A stretch of 64,000 nt of DNA from Bifidobacterium pseudolongum subsp. globosum. GTDB taxonomy: Bacteria; Actinomycetota; Actinomycetes; Actinomycetales; Bifidobacteriaceae. The translations under genes were made by a program, and so were the position numbers. Within the stretch, counting starts at the first letter, position 1; every line of letters starts with the position of its first letter. Below, one piece after another: positions 36,134-44,581 of the stretch. Below the pieces are notes generated by a model. The model was not told the origin of the DNA. It ran no database searches and worked only from the letters and a program-made list of their open reading frames with translations. The DNA is taken from positions 22,531 to 86,530 of the forward strand of contig NZ_RYUH01000017.1 in the NCBI RefSeq assembly GCF_004155535.1, in the 5' to 3' direction.

Positions 36134-36679
36134 TCAGTCCTCGACGACATACTCCTCGTCGTCCTCGAATTCGTCGTCGTCCACGGCCTCGTGCTTGAGG
36201 TAGACGGTCACGTAGCGCTTCGGCTCCTCGCCGTGCGAACGCGAGCGCAGGCCCTCGTCGCGCACCACATCGTGGATGATCTTGCGCTCGAACGAGTTCA
36301 TCGGCTTCAGGTCCACCGGTTCACCGGTCTCGCGCACATCGTCGACCGCGTCGAGCGCCATGTCGCGCAGGATCTGGCGGCGGCGCTTCAAAAAGCCGTC
36401 CACATCCACGATCAGGTGCGAGCGTTCGCCGGTCTGCTGCTGCACCGCCAGGCGGCACAGCTGCTGGAGCGCGTCGACCACTTCGCCATTGCGCCCGATC
36501 AGGTGCTTGATGTCGGTGTCGTCGTCGGCCACGATCTGCACCATCGGGCGGTTGTTGCGCACGCCCATCTCGATGTCGCCTTCGTAATCGGCCACGTCGA
36601 GCAGTCCCTCGAGGTAGTCTGCGGCGATGTCCGCCTCTTCATTGAGCTGTTCGATCGTCTTTTCGTCGTCCTGCACCAT
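36134..36679 (-). CDS. khpB: KH-R3H RNA-binding protein KhpB (Jag/SpoIIIJ-associated)
   Basis: A 181-residue RNA-binding protein with an acidic start, a KH domain (DIKHLIGRNGEVVDALQQL) and an R3H domain (MNSFERKIIHDVV, then GLRSRSHGEEPKRYV). The N-terminal Jag_N domain found in Firmicutes is absent, as is normal in actinobacteria. An acidic C-terminal tail (DDDEFEDDEEY) is notable. ATG 36679 is preferred over 36697 because AAGGAGC lies 7 nt before it. It belongs with yidC in the membrane-insertion/RNA-processing cluster next to the origin. Confidence 0.9.
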   Translation of the reverse strand: MVQDDEKTIEQLNEEADIAADYLEGLLDVADYEGDIEMGVRNNRPMVQIVADDDTDIKHLIGRNGEVVDALQQLCRLAVQQQTGERSHLIVDVDGFLKRRRQILRDMALDAVDDVRETGEPVDLKPMNSFERKIIHDVVRDEGLRSRSHGEEPKRYVTVYLKHEAVDDDEFEDDEEYVVED

Positions 36680-36793
36680 AACTGCTCCTTCGTTCATAGC
36701 CCGGACATGGGGTCTTTAGGCGCGCCCGGGCCGATGTGCGCGGGCGCCCGTACTTACACAGGTCGTTCCAAGTGTAAAACAACGGTATGGAAC

Positions 36794-37302
36794 AACACGC
36801 ACCGGCATCAAAATATCCGGCATATGGGGCGCGACGTGGTGGTTGCGCTGCGGGTGTGCCGTTGCGGCAGAGATCGCGCCGAGGAGCTCCCCCACCCTCC
36901 CGTCTATAGCCTCGTTACGCGGAATTCGCATCAACCACATGGGACACGCATGCACGGAAGTCATGCAATACGCACCGGCGGATGACAAAACTCTAGGCAG
37001 TACCGAGGAAAGTCATGCAGCAAGCACCGCCGGATGACGAACGTCAGAATGGTACTGACAAAAGTCATATCCAAGGCCCCTAGGCATGACAACCGTCTGC
37101 GACCCCACGCGGCAGCAATGCGGGATGTTGCCGAGTATGACCAACCTCTGCACCTCTTCGAGGATAGTCATGCGATACGCACTGTCGAATGAGAAACCTC
37201 TAAGCAGTACCGAGGAAAATCATGCAGCAAGCACTGCCGGATGACGAACGTCAGGATGGCACTGGTGGAAGTCATGCAACACGCACCGGTATTAGAATAT
37301 CC
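36794..37302. repeat. degenerate approximately 52-bp repeat block between khpB and yidC
   Basis: The 679-bp gap holds no convincing gene but a block of related units of about 52 bp built on GGAAAGTCATGCAnnAAGCAC, spaced GGATGAC. A pair of units at 36957-37059 recurs at 37162-37266 with about 85-90 percent identity by eye. Further partial units lie at about 37060-37160 and 37267-37302. A 25-bp sequence at 36794-36818 matches 37278-37302 at 22 of 25 bases, as if bounding the block. Each unit carries a GTCAT/ATGAC dyad. It is not a CRISPR: units are unequal and lack uniform spacers. Confidence 0.75.
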
Positions 37303-37336
37303 CCGCGCCCATCGGGTGACGGGCGCGGGGATATTC
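37295..37336 (-). terminator. terminator of the yidC transcript
   Basis: Arms 37295-37310 and 37321-37336 are perfect 16-bp complements with a 10-nt loop, 22 bp beyond the yidC stop on the minus strand. The T-tract is short. Confidence 0.7.
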
Positions 37337-37358
37337 GTGGATTCGCAGCGGACGGCGC

Positions 37359-38363
37359 TTACTTCTTGCGGCGGTTCTTGCGCTGCGGCTGCTGGCGCTG
37401 ATGGCCCTGCGAGGCCTTGCGCTCGGCCTCCTGCTTGGCCTCGATGAGCTTCTCCTCCTCGATCGACGGCAGGCCCTTGGCGGCGCGGCGCTTGTTCTCG
37501 TTGTCGTGGTCGCGCTTCTCCTTGTCCTCGGCGGCCGGCGAGCCCGGGGTCGGGAACTCGTGCAGCTGCCAGAACGAACGCAGCAGGTTGCAGATGTTGT
37601 TGGCGAGCCAGTAGACGAGCACGGCGAACGGCATGGCCACACCGGAGAAGATGTACATGACCGGGAACACCCACAGCATCATCTTCTGCATGCGTTCGGT
37701 CTGCTTGTTCATCGAGGCGGGCGCGGTGTTGCGGCGCATCGTGTTCCACTGCATGTACCACAGGCACGCACACATGGCGAACACGAAGATGCCAATGACG
37801 ATCTTGCCGCTTGTGCCGGCCGTGGTGAACGTGTCGGAGACCTTGGTGCCGAAGAACGTGGTCGAGGAGAACTCCTGCGCGGTGGCCACGTCAAAGGCGC
37901 CCAGTGGCGCACGCTTGCCGCGGGCGATGTACGGAATGGCCGAAAGCACGTAGAACATGCACATGAAGACCGGGCCCTGGATGAGCATCGGAAGGCACGA
38001 CCCCGCCGGATTGGCGTTGTTGTCCTTGTAGAGCTTCATCATCTCGCGCTGCATCGCCTCTTTGCTCGCGGGATCGTTCTTGCCCTTGTACTTGTTCTGG
38101 ATCTTCATCATCTTCGGCTGGATCGCCTGCATGCCGCGCATCGACTTCATCTGCTTGTAGAACAGCGGGAAGACGCAGGCCTGCACCACAATCACGAGGA
38201 AGATGATCGAGAGCACCCAGGAAAGGCCCACGGCCGGCATGCCGATGAGCGTGAGCAGTTTGTGGAACCAGTACATGACCTGCGTCATGAGCCACTCCAC
38301 CGGGGTCAGCAGCTTGTACAGCCACCCCCAGAATCCGCTATCCAAAAGAAAATTATCCGACAT
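37359..38363 (-). CDS. yidC: membrane protein insertase YidC/Oxa1
   Basis: A 334-residue insertase helping newly made membrane proteins enter the bilayer, alone or with SecYEG. Five membrane helices and the conserved cytosolic loop (QMKSMRGMQAIQPKMMKIQNKYKG, listed in part) are readable. The C-terminal helices MLWVFPVMYIFSG and AVLVYWLANNICNLLRS are typical. The tail is long and basic (HQRQQPQRKNRRKK), a ribosome-tethering feature. It forms a leftward operon with yidD, rnpA and rpmH, starting 10 bp after yidD. Confidence 0.95.
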   Translation of the reverse strand: MSDNFLLDSGFWGWLYKLLTPVEWLMTQVMYWFHKLLTLIGMPAVGLSWVLSIIFLVIVVQACVFPLFYKQMKSMRGMQAIQPKMMKIQNKYKGKNDPASKEAMQREMMKLYKDNNANPAGSCLPMLIQGPVFMCMFYVLSAIPYIARGKRAPLGAFDVATAQEFSSTTFFGTKVSDTFTTAGTSGKIVIGIFVFAMCACLWYMQWNTMRRNTAPASMNKQTERMQKMMLWVFPVMYIFSGVAMPFAVLVYWLANNICNLLRSFWQLHEFPTPGSPAAEDKEKRDHDNENKRRAAKGLPSIEEEKLIEAKQEAERKASQGHQRQQPQRKNRRKK

Positions 38364-38373
38364 ATCTGGCCGT

Positions 38374-38682
38374 TCACTCCTTCTCGTCGTGAGGCAATGG
38401 GGTCAGCCGCGGCTCTTCGTGCGCGCGTGACCAAGAAAATCTGTAGAACAATGAGAACCGCTGCGGCACATCATCGATGCCACCCGCACTCCATGGACGG
38501 CAGCGCAGCAGGCGCAGTGCGGCAAGCAGGCCGCCGCGGAACGCCCCGTACCGGCCGATGGCCTGGAGCGCGTAGTTGGAACATGAGGGGTAATAACGAC
38601 ATGAGGGCGGGGTATTCGCCGAAATCCGCCGTTGGTACCAGCGGATGCAGCGAATCATCACCTGCCCTGCATGTAATGTCAC
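38374..38682 (-). CDS. yidD: membrane protein insertion efficiency factor YidD
   Basis: A 102-residue peripheral membrane protein that assists YidC. The family core [14 protein letters not shown] with its Cys residues is intact, and the sequence reads [22 protein letters not shown] 38682 overlaps the rnpA stop (GTGA) and gives the longest form; ATG 38658, behind AGGGCAGG, is an equally plausible start. The C-terminal extension after [10 protein letters not shown] is charged. The rnpA-yidD-yidC order is the usual one. Confidence 0.92.
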   Translation of the reverse strand: MTLHAGQVMIRCIRWYQRRISANTPPSCRYYPSCSNYALQAIGRYGAFRGGLLAALRLLRCRPWSAGGIDDVPQRFSLFYRFSWSRAHEEPRLTPLPHDEKE

Positions 38683-39053
38683 GATTGGCCTGCCGACTGA
38701 TCCGTCTTCTTATGCACCGCGCGGAACAGCTGCGCCATCTGCGCGTCGAGTGACGCGAACTGCGCGCCCGCCGCGCTCGGCTTGGCGCGCAATACGATGT
38801 CGCATTGCCCGGGCAGCTCATGTTCGTACCGCCGGGCGAGCACGCGAAAGCGACGTTTGACCGCGTTGCGCGTGACCGCGTTGCCCACTGCCTTGGAAAC
38901 GGCCAGACCGACGCGCGCGTCCGGCCCCACGTTGCCGCGGGTGCGCTCACCTGCGGCGCGCATGCGGTAATGCAGCACGATGTCGTGGCTTGACACGCGG
39001 TGGCGGTGGCGCAGGACGGCTACGAATTCGCGGTGGCTCTTGAGCCGTTCCAC
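38679..39053 (-). CDS. rnpA: ribonuclease P protein component
   Basis: A 124-residue basic protein that works with M1 RNA to cut tRNA precursors at their 5' ends. It starts [15 protein letters not shown] and carries the RNP signature [14 protein letters not shown] after the FKKS-like [19 protein letters not shown] 39053 is chosen from homology; the frame is open far upstream without a family match. It lies 17 bp after rpmH and overlaps yidD by 4 bp. Confidence 0.93.
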   Translation of the reverse strand: MERLKSHREFVAVLRHRHRVSSHDIVLHYRMRAAGERTRGNVGPDARVGLAVSKAVGNAVTRNAVKRRFRVLARRYEHELPGQCDIVLRAKPSAAGAQFASLDAQMAQLFRAVHKKTDQSAGQS

Positions 39054-39070
39054 TTCGCCGTCAGATGGAA

Positions 39071-39205
39071 TCAGGCGGAGAGGGTCTTGCGGCCCTTGGA
39101 ACGACGACGATTGATGATGGCGCGGCCGGCGCGGGTGCGCATGCGGGCGCGGAAGCCGTGCTTCATGTGACGGCGGCGGTTGTTCGGCTGGAAGGTCCTC
39201 TTCAT
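39071..39205 (-). CDS. rpmH: 50S ribosomal protein L34
   Basis: A 44-residue protein that reads [18 protein letters not shown] and ends [11 protein letters not shown], matching bL34 throughout. ATG 39205 is preceded by GGGAG. It heads the leftward rpmH-rnpA-yidD-yidC operon, opposite dnaA. Confidence 0.98.
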   Translation of the reverse strand: MKRTFQPNNRRRHMKHGFRARMRTRAGRAIINRRRSKGRKTLSA

Positions 39206-39230
39206 GGTTGATGCTCCCGTTAAAACGTAC

Positions 39231-39253
39231 GCGCCATGTTTCACGCATGGCGC
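39231..39253 (-). promoter_or_regulatory. hairpin in the rpmH leader
   Basis: GCGCCATG (39231-39238) and CATGGCGC (39246-39253) form a perfect 8-bp stem with loop TTTCACG, 26 bp upstream of the rpmH ATG. It may set leader stability or translation of L34, but no function is established. Confidence 0.5.
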
Positions 39254-39404
39254 TTCTTGACACAATCCCTACTAATCTACCGATACCCCTACCCCGCGGG
39301 GAGGGCGGCTCCAAGTCAGCCTACGACACAGCCGCAACCGCGGTGGATGCGCGGGGCGGAAAATCCACAGAATCGTTGCAATCTATGGGGAAACTCGCGC
39401 GGAG

Positions 39405-39470
39405 TTATCCACAAACTACACCAATGTTATTCACAAATCCAGTGTTTTCAACACGCAAGCATGTGGATAA
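39405..39470. promoter_or_regulatory. DnaA boxes upstream of dnaA
   Basis: In the rpmH-dnaA spacer (39206-39532) there are exact boxes at 39405-39413 (TTATCCACA) and 39462-39470 (opposite strand), and TTATTCACA at 39427-39435. They overlap the region where the dnaA promoter must lie and so are likely to mediate autoregulation and perhaps take part in origin firing. Confidence 0.85.
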
Positions 39471-39532
39471 CTTCCTTCAGTCGGAGTAAATATATGCTGT
39501 TAGGTTTTTCTGATGACAGTGGAGATGCAGCT

Positions 39533-41125
39533 ATGAGCGGAGACAATCTCGATCCGGGCACCCAATCGGCCCTGATCTGGTCGAACACGCTTACCCTTCT
39601 ACGCGGCAACGCGACACTGTCCACCCGGCAGAAGGGGTGGTTCGAAGGCGTACTGCCCGAGGCGATCTACGGCACCACAATCATTCTGGCCGTGGAGAAC
39701 AACGAAACTCAGCGCATGCTGCAGACCGACCTCAACTCCGTGCTGCTGCAGGCGCTCAAAGTGGCCAACGGCGGCATCGAACTGTTCCCCGCGTTCAAGA
39801 TCCTGCAACCCTCCGCGCGCGCCCCGCAGCCCGAGGCGCAGGCCGAGCCGCGCATCCCCGAGGCCGAACGCGCGCCGAGCCGCGCGAAGCCGGCCGCGGA
39901 CGAGGCCGCGCCGCGCGGTTCCGCCGCCCCGGCCAAGCCCGCCACGCATTACGACGAGGCCGTGGTGCAGACCTTCGAAGACATCATGCCCGGCACGAAC
40001 TTCGACATGCCCGCATCCACCGGCTCGTTCCAGCAGGTGCCGATGAAGGACCGCCAGCGCAAGCCGTCGCTCGACCCGGAGACGCACCTCAACCGCAACG
40101 ACACGTTCGACACCTTCGTGCCCGGCGATTCGAACCGTTTCGCGCGCACCGTGGCGCTCGCCGTGGCGGAAGGCTCGGGCCAGGACTTCAACCCCTTGTG
40201 CATCTACGGCGGATCGGGCCTGGGCAAGACCCATCTGCTCAACGCGATCGGCAACTACGCGCTGCTCAAGCAGCCCGGCACGCGCGTGCGCTATGTGACG
40301 AGCGAGGAGTTCACCAACGAGTTCATCGACTCGCTGCGCGCCGACAAGGCGAGCGGAGAAAGCCGCATCAACGAGTTCAACCGCAAATACCGCGAGATCG
40401 ACGTGCTGCTCATCGACGACATCCAGTTCCTGGGAGACAAGGAGTCGACGCTTGAGCAGTTCTTCCACACGTTCAACTCGCTCTACCAGAACAACAAGCG
40501 CATCGTCATCGCGTCCGACGTGCCGCCGAAGAACCTCAAGGGCTTCGAATCACGCCTCATCTCGCGCTTCGAACAGGGCCTGACCGTCGACGTCAAGCCG
40601 CCGGACCTCGAGACGCGCATCGCGATCCTGCGCATGCTCGTCTCCACGAACGGCACATATGTGCCCAACGACGTGCTGGACCTGATCGCCGAGCGGTTCA
40701 CCGACAACATCCGCGAGCTCGAGGGCGCGCTGAACCGTGTGACGGCGCTCGCCTCGCTCAACAACCAGCCGGTCACGCGCATCCTCGCCGAGCAGACGCT
40801 GCAGGACTTCTTCTCGACCGACATCGAGCTCAAGCCGACCGACATCATCGGCCGTGTGGCGAAGTATTTCCACCTCACATTCGACGACCTCGTGGGCCCC
40901 ACCCGCACCAAGAACGTGACAATCGCACGCCAGATCGCCATGTACCTGACGCGCGACCTGACGAGCATGAGCCTCGTGAACATCGGCCAGGTGTTCGGCG
41001 GGCGTGACCACACCACGGTCATGCATAACTGCAAGACGATCTCGGAAGGCATGAAAGACAATCCGCAGATTTACACGTATGTCACCGAGCTGACACTGCA
41101 GCTGCGCCAGCGCATCAGCGAATAG
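39533..41125 (+). CDS. dnaA: chromosomal replication initiator DnaA
   Basis: A 530-residue AAA+ initiator that binds DnaA boxes and opens oriC. Domain I (IWSNTLTLLRGN onward) precedes an Ala/Pro/Arg-rich domain II (about residues 95-185). Domain III has Walker A GGSGLGKTHLLNAI, Walker B LLIDDIQFL and sensor residues. Domain IV ends in the DNA-binding signature GRDHTTVMHNCKTI. ATG 39533 is selected because GGAGA lies 8 nt upstream; ATG 39494 is an in-frame alternative adding 13 residues. Confidence 0.97.
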   Translation: MSGDNLDPGTQSALIWSNTLTLLRGNATLSTRQKGWFEGVLPEAIYGTTIILAVENNETQRMLQTDLNSVLLQALKVANGGIELFPAFKILQPSARAPQPEAQAEPRIPEAERAPSRAKPAADEAAPRGSAAPAKPATHYDEAVVQTFEDIMPGTNFDMPASTGSFQQVPMKDRQRKPSLDPETHLNRNDTFDTFVPGDSNRFARTVALAVAEGSGQDFNPLCIYGGSGLGKTHLLNAIGNYALLKQPGTRVRYVTSEEFTNEFIDSLRADKASGESRINEFNRKYREIDVLLIDDIQFLGDKESTLEQFFHTFNSLYQNNKRIVIASDVPPKNLKGFESRLISRFEQGLTVDVKPPDLETRIAILRMLVSTNGTYVPNDVLDLIAERFTDNIRELEGALNRVTALASLNNQPVTRILAEQTLQDFFSTDIELKPTDIIGRVAKYFHLTFDDLVGPTRTKNVTIARQIAMYLTRDLTSMSLVNIGQVFGGRDHTTVMHNCKTISEGMKDNPQIYTYVTELTLQLRQRISE

Positions 41126-41623
41126 CTTGGGCGCGCCGTATACTGGGTTGTTCGTGTGCCCATCCACAGGCCGCCGTGGATGTTCCGCCGGCGCGACACA
41201 CCGGCGGGTGTGTCGCGGCGAAAAAAGTTATCCACATGGTTATGCACATATGTGGGTAACTTCAGGGGATAACCCGTGGAAAACTGCCAAAATTGCGTGG
41301 ATGCACCGTGGATGAATCCACAAAAAATGTGGATAATTCGCCTGCCTTCTTGCAATGGTGGATAACTCGACTATTTATCCACATTATCCACAGCGGTTAT
41401 CCACATATGCAAGTTGTCCACGATCCCCATGGTGGAAAGGCTTTCGCAGGTTATCCACAAATCCACAGCCGTTATTATTACGATTATTCCTTACCCACTT
41501 AAAACTCATCACCATCTTCATAACTCCGCGCGGCAATCCACACCAAGCAGTGAGAGAACAAGCGCGCAAACTCGCTAGAATGAACTTCAGACAGCACCAC
41601 CAGTCACCAATGCAGGGAGCAGC
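41126..41623. promoter_or_regulatory. oriC: oriC, dnaA-dnaN spacer
   Basis: This 498-bp spacer has no gene and carries six exact DnaA boxes: 41228-41236, 41328-41336 (reverse), 41375-41383, 41384-41392, 41397-41405 and 41451-41459. Looser ones are TTATGCACA (41240-41248), TGTGGGTAA (41251-41259) and GGTGGATAA (41357-41365). Two exact boxes abut directly. A T/A-rich stretch (about 41470-41520) follows the last box and is the best candidate for the unwinding element. Location next to dnaN and the strand switch nearby make this the main replication origin. Confidence 0.93.
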
Positions 41624-42748
41624 ATGAAAGTCGAAGTCAATTCCGCCTCGTTCGCAGACGCCGTGGCATGGACCACGAGTGTGCTCAACGCACGCCCCAC
41701 CAATCCCATCCTTTCCGGTGTGAAATTGGAAGCAACGGAGGGGACGCTGCGTCTTTCGGCGTTCACCTATGAGATTTCCGCCCGTGACCATGTGGAGGCC
41801 GGTGTGGATGAGGAAGGCACTGTGGTGGTGCCGGGCAAACTGCTCGCCGACATCAGCAAGTCGCTGCCTTCCGAAAAGGCCTACATGCAGACCAACGGCT
41901 CCACGCTGCAGATCACCTCGGGCAAGTCCACGTTCACGTTGCAGCTCATGCCCGAAACCGAATACCCGGACCTGCCGCAGCTGCCCCCGCAGCTCGGCCA
42001 AGTGGACGCGCAGACCTTCACGCAGTCGGTGAACCAGGCCGCTGTGGCCGTGGCGCGCGACGAAAGCCGCCCGGTGCTCACCGGCATCCAGATGCGCTTC
42101 GAAGGCGATTCGGTCACCATGTCGTCGACCGACCGCTTCCGCCTGTCACGCTCCACATTCCAGTGGACGCCGCAGAGCGACGACCTGAGCACAATCGCGC
42201 TCGTCGGCGGCTCGCACCTGCGCGACATCTCCCGTTCCATCGACGAGCACCAGAACGTGATCGTCTACCTGGACCCGCAGAACCCCTCGCTCCTCGGCAT
42301 CGAGAACGCCGGCCGCATCTCCACCGTGCAGCTCATCGACGGCGAATTCCCCAACGTGGACAAGCTGTATGCCGACTCCTACCCCATCCACGTCGTCATC
42401 GACAAGCAGGCGCTGCTCGACGCGATCAAGCGCGTCTCGCTCGTGGCCGAACGCAACGCCCCCATCCGCATGGTGTTCGCCGGCCAGGAGCTCACGCTCT
42501 CGGCCGGCGCCGCGGACGAGGCCTCCGCGAACGAGATCCTCGACGTGGACCTGGACGGCGAAGACATCACCGTGGCGTTCAACCCGAACTACCTGCGCGA
42601 GGGCCTGAGCGCCATCGCCGAACCGTTCGTGCGCATGAAGATGACGACGGCGATCAAGCCGGTCGAATTCAACGGCCAGCAGGAGTCCGATTCCGAGGAA
42701 TCGCTCGCCTACCGCTACCTGCTCGTGCCGATGCGCTTCGGCAACTGA
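41624..42748 (+). CDS. dnaN: DNA polymerase III beta sliding clamp
   Basis: A 374-residue clamp of three repeated domains that encircles DNA and tethers polymerase III. Typical segments include NPILSGVKLEA, the central RFRLSRSTFQW and the C-terminal YLLVPMRFGN. ATG 41624 lies behind a GGGAGC site. recF starts 8 bp downstream, giving the standard dnaN-recF-dciA-gyrB order. Confidence 0.97.
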   Translation: MKVEVNSASFADAVAWTTSVLNARPTNPILSGVKLEATEGTLRLSAFTYEISARDHVEAGVDEEGTVVVPGKLLADISKSLPSEKAYMQTNGSTLQITSGKSTFTLQLMPETEYPDLPQLPPQLGQVDAQTFTQSVNQAAVAVARDESRPVLTGIQMRFEGDSVTMSSTDRFRLSRSTFQWTPQSDDLSTIALVGGSHLRDISRSIDEHQNVIVYLDPQNPSLLGIENAGRISTVQLIDGEFPNVDKLYADSYPIHVVIDKQALLDAIKRVSLVAERNAPIRMVFAGQELTLSAGAADEASANEILDVDLDGEDITVAFNPNYLREGLSAIAEPFVRMKMTTAIKPVEFNGQQESDSEESLAYRYLLVPMRFGN

Positions 42749-42756
42749 CGCGCATC

Positions 42757-43905
42757 ATGGTTGTTTCGCGCTTGGCGCTCGACCATTTCCGGTCATGGGA
42801 TCATTGCCTGCTCGACCTGGCCCCCGGCGTCACCATCCTGCAGGGGGCCAACGGCCTGGGCAAGACCAACATCGTGGAGGCGCTCGAAGTGCTCGCCACC
42901 GGGTCGAGCCACCGCGCCACGTCGTCGCTGCCGCTCGTGCAGCGCGGCCACACGCAGGCCACGATCCGCGCGAACGTCAGCGACGACCCGGGCGAACCGC
43001 CCACCACGATCGAGGCGACGATCCGCGCGAAAGGCGCCAACCGCGCGCGCATCAACGGCGGCTCGTCGCGCTACATGCGCGACATCGCCGGCATGATCCC
43101 GCTCGTCACGTTCACGCCGGACGACCAGAGGCTTGTGGCGGGCGATCCGGGCGCGCGCCGGCAGTTCATGAACCAGACCGCGTCGATGCTCATGCGCGGC
43201 TATGCGGACCAGTTGCAGCGCTTCACGCACGTCGCCAAACAGCGCGCCGCCCTGCTCAAACAGCTCGGCGCGGCCGAACGCGGCTTCGACGCCTACCGCG
43301 ACACCGCGCTGACCGGTCTGGAGATCTGGACCGGCCAATACATCGAGCTCGGCCTGCAGATCACGCGTGCGCGCATCGACCTTGTGGAGCGCCTGCAGCA
43401 GCCCTTCGCCGACCTCGTGGCGCGGCTCTCGGGCGCCGGCGAGCAGGCGTCGCTGCTGTATGAGCCGTCGTTCGCCGAAGCGCTCGACGGCGACGATCCG
43501 GCGGCGCGGATCAGCCAGCACTTCCAGCGGCTGTACGCGGGCGAAGTGGCGCGCGGGCAGAATCTGATCGGCCCGCAGCGCGACGAGCTCGTGGTGCAGC
43601 TCAACGGCATGCCCGCGCGCGAATTCGCGTCGAACGGCGAGATGTGGACGCTCGGACTGGCGCTCAAAATGGCCGTCTACGAACTGCTCAATCAGGAATA
43701 CGGCACGCAGCCCGTGGTGATCCTCGACGACGTGTTCGCCCAGCTCGACGAGACTCGGCGCGCGCAGATCCTCGCCTTCGCGCAGGCGCAGCGGCAGGTG
43801 ATCATCACCGTGGCCGCGGCTTCCGACATTCCGCCGATCGCCGGCGCGCACGTGATCGACGTGCACGATCTGCGCGCCCGCATGGAGCACGGGGAGGACG
43901 CATGA
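42757..43905 (+). CDS. recF: recombination mediator RecF
   Basis: A 382-residue SMC-like ATPase that helps load RecA at gaps. Walker A (GANGLGKTN) lies near residue 30, the RecF signatures FTPDDQRLVAGDPGARRQF and PQRDEL follow, and the Walker B/signature end reads VVILDDVFAQLDETRRAQI. ATG 42757 begins the conserved MVVSRLALDHFRS. Its stop overlaps the next start by 4 bp (ATGA), indicating translational coupling. Confidence 0.95.
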   Translation: MVVSRLALDHFRSWDHCLLDLAPGVTILQGANGLGKTNIVEALEVLATGSSHRATSSLPLVQRGHTQATIRANVSDDPGEPPTTIEATIRAKGANRARINGGSSRYMRDIAGMIPLVTFTPDDQRLVAGDPGARRQFMNQTASMLMRGYADQLQRFTHVAKQRAALLKQLGAAERGFDAYRDTALTGLEIWTGQYIELGLQITRARIDLVERLQQPFADLVARLSGAGEQASLLYEPSFAEALDGDDPAARISQHFQRLYAGEVARGQNLIGPQRDELVVQLNGMPAREFASNGEMWTLGLALKMAVYELLNQEYGTQPVVILDDVFAQLDETRRAQILAFAQAQRQVIITVAAASDIPPIAGAHVIDVHDLRARMEHGEDA

Positions 43906-44408
43906 TCCGCGAACCAGTGGCGGTGGCGCTCCACCTCGACGAACGCAAACTCGGCGCGCAGGAGTTCAAACGCCTGAGCGACCGCGCCGGGCTGATCCGC
44001 GAACGGCGCATCAAACGCGAGCAGGCGCGCGAGAACTTCGGCAAACCGGGGCGCGACGTGCGCGGGTTCGGCGGTGTGATGTCCGGATTCCTGCAGCGCG
44101 CCGGCTGGCTCCCCCACATGCAGATCGCCGCGCTGACCGAGGACTGGGCGTCGATCGTGGGCGATGTGCTCGCCGCGCACACACGCGTGGAGCGGCTCGC
44201 CGACGGCGTGCTCACGATCAGCACGGAATCGCCCGCATGGACCCAGCAGGTGCAGTTCCTGCGCCCGCAGATCCTCGAGAAAGTGCGCAAGACACTCACT
44301 GGACTGACTGTGGACGAAGTGCGCGTGGTCGGGCCGCAGGCGCACGGGCCGGGCATGCGCAAACGGTTGTATGTACAACACAATATGAGGCCGCCGCGCG
44401 AACGGTGA
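43902..44408 (+). CDS. DciA-like protein (DUF721)
   Basis: A 168-residue protein. The DUF721 domain covers about residues 65-150 (GWLPHMQIAALTEDWASIVGD, then LTISTESPAWTQQVQFLRPQIL), which in other bacteria is the DciA helicase-loading factor. The N-terminal 60 residues are charged and specific to actinobacteria. ATG overlaps the recF stop and GGGGAGG is the ribosome-binding site. Function as helicase loader is inferred from family. Confidence 0.85.
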   Translation: MIREPVAVALHLDERKLGAQEFKRLSDRAGLIRERRIKREQARENFGKPGRDVRGFGGVMSGFLQRAGWLPHMQIAALTEDWASIVGDVLAAHTRVERLADGVLTISTESPAWTQQVQFLRPQILEKVRKTLTGLTVDEVRVVGPQAHGPGMRKRLYVQHNMRPPRER

Positions 44409-44495
44409 GGCGGCGATGATCCGCGTGAAAATCCACAGCGAGCCCGCTGCGTGGAGACGTCCCTATGCGCAAGTAGAATACTTAGTAGACTACCT

Positions 44496-44528
44496 AAACG
44501 CCTAGAAGGGCGTTTTATTTGTGTTTTA
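44496..44528 (+). terminator. intrinsic terminator/attenuator between dciA and gyrB
   Basis: AAACGCC (44496-44502) and GGCGTTT (44509-44515) form a 7-bp stem with a 6-nt loop, followed by the T-rich tract TATTTGTGTTTT. It separates the dnaN operon from gyrB, and possible promoter boxes (TAGAAT at about 44474) precede it, so it could also attenuate gyrB. Confidence 0.65.
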
Positions 44529-44581
44529 GGGCATATCGCCCTGCGCATAACCCTTCACGGCGAACGCAGAAAGGAATCTCT

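Noticed and set aside
36716..36988. 90-codon minus-strand frame upstream of khpB
   Set aside because: It runs through the repeat block, has no ribosome-binding site and no homology I recognise.
36957..37302. Repeat block as a CRISPR array
   Set aside because: Units are diverged and contiguous, with no constant repeat plus unique spacer pattern and no cas genes.
39238..39246. TGTTTCACG in the rpmH leader considered as parS
   Set aside because: It is the loop of a hairpin and lacks the complementary half.
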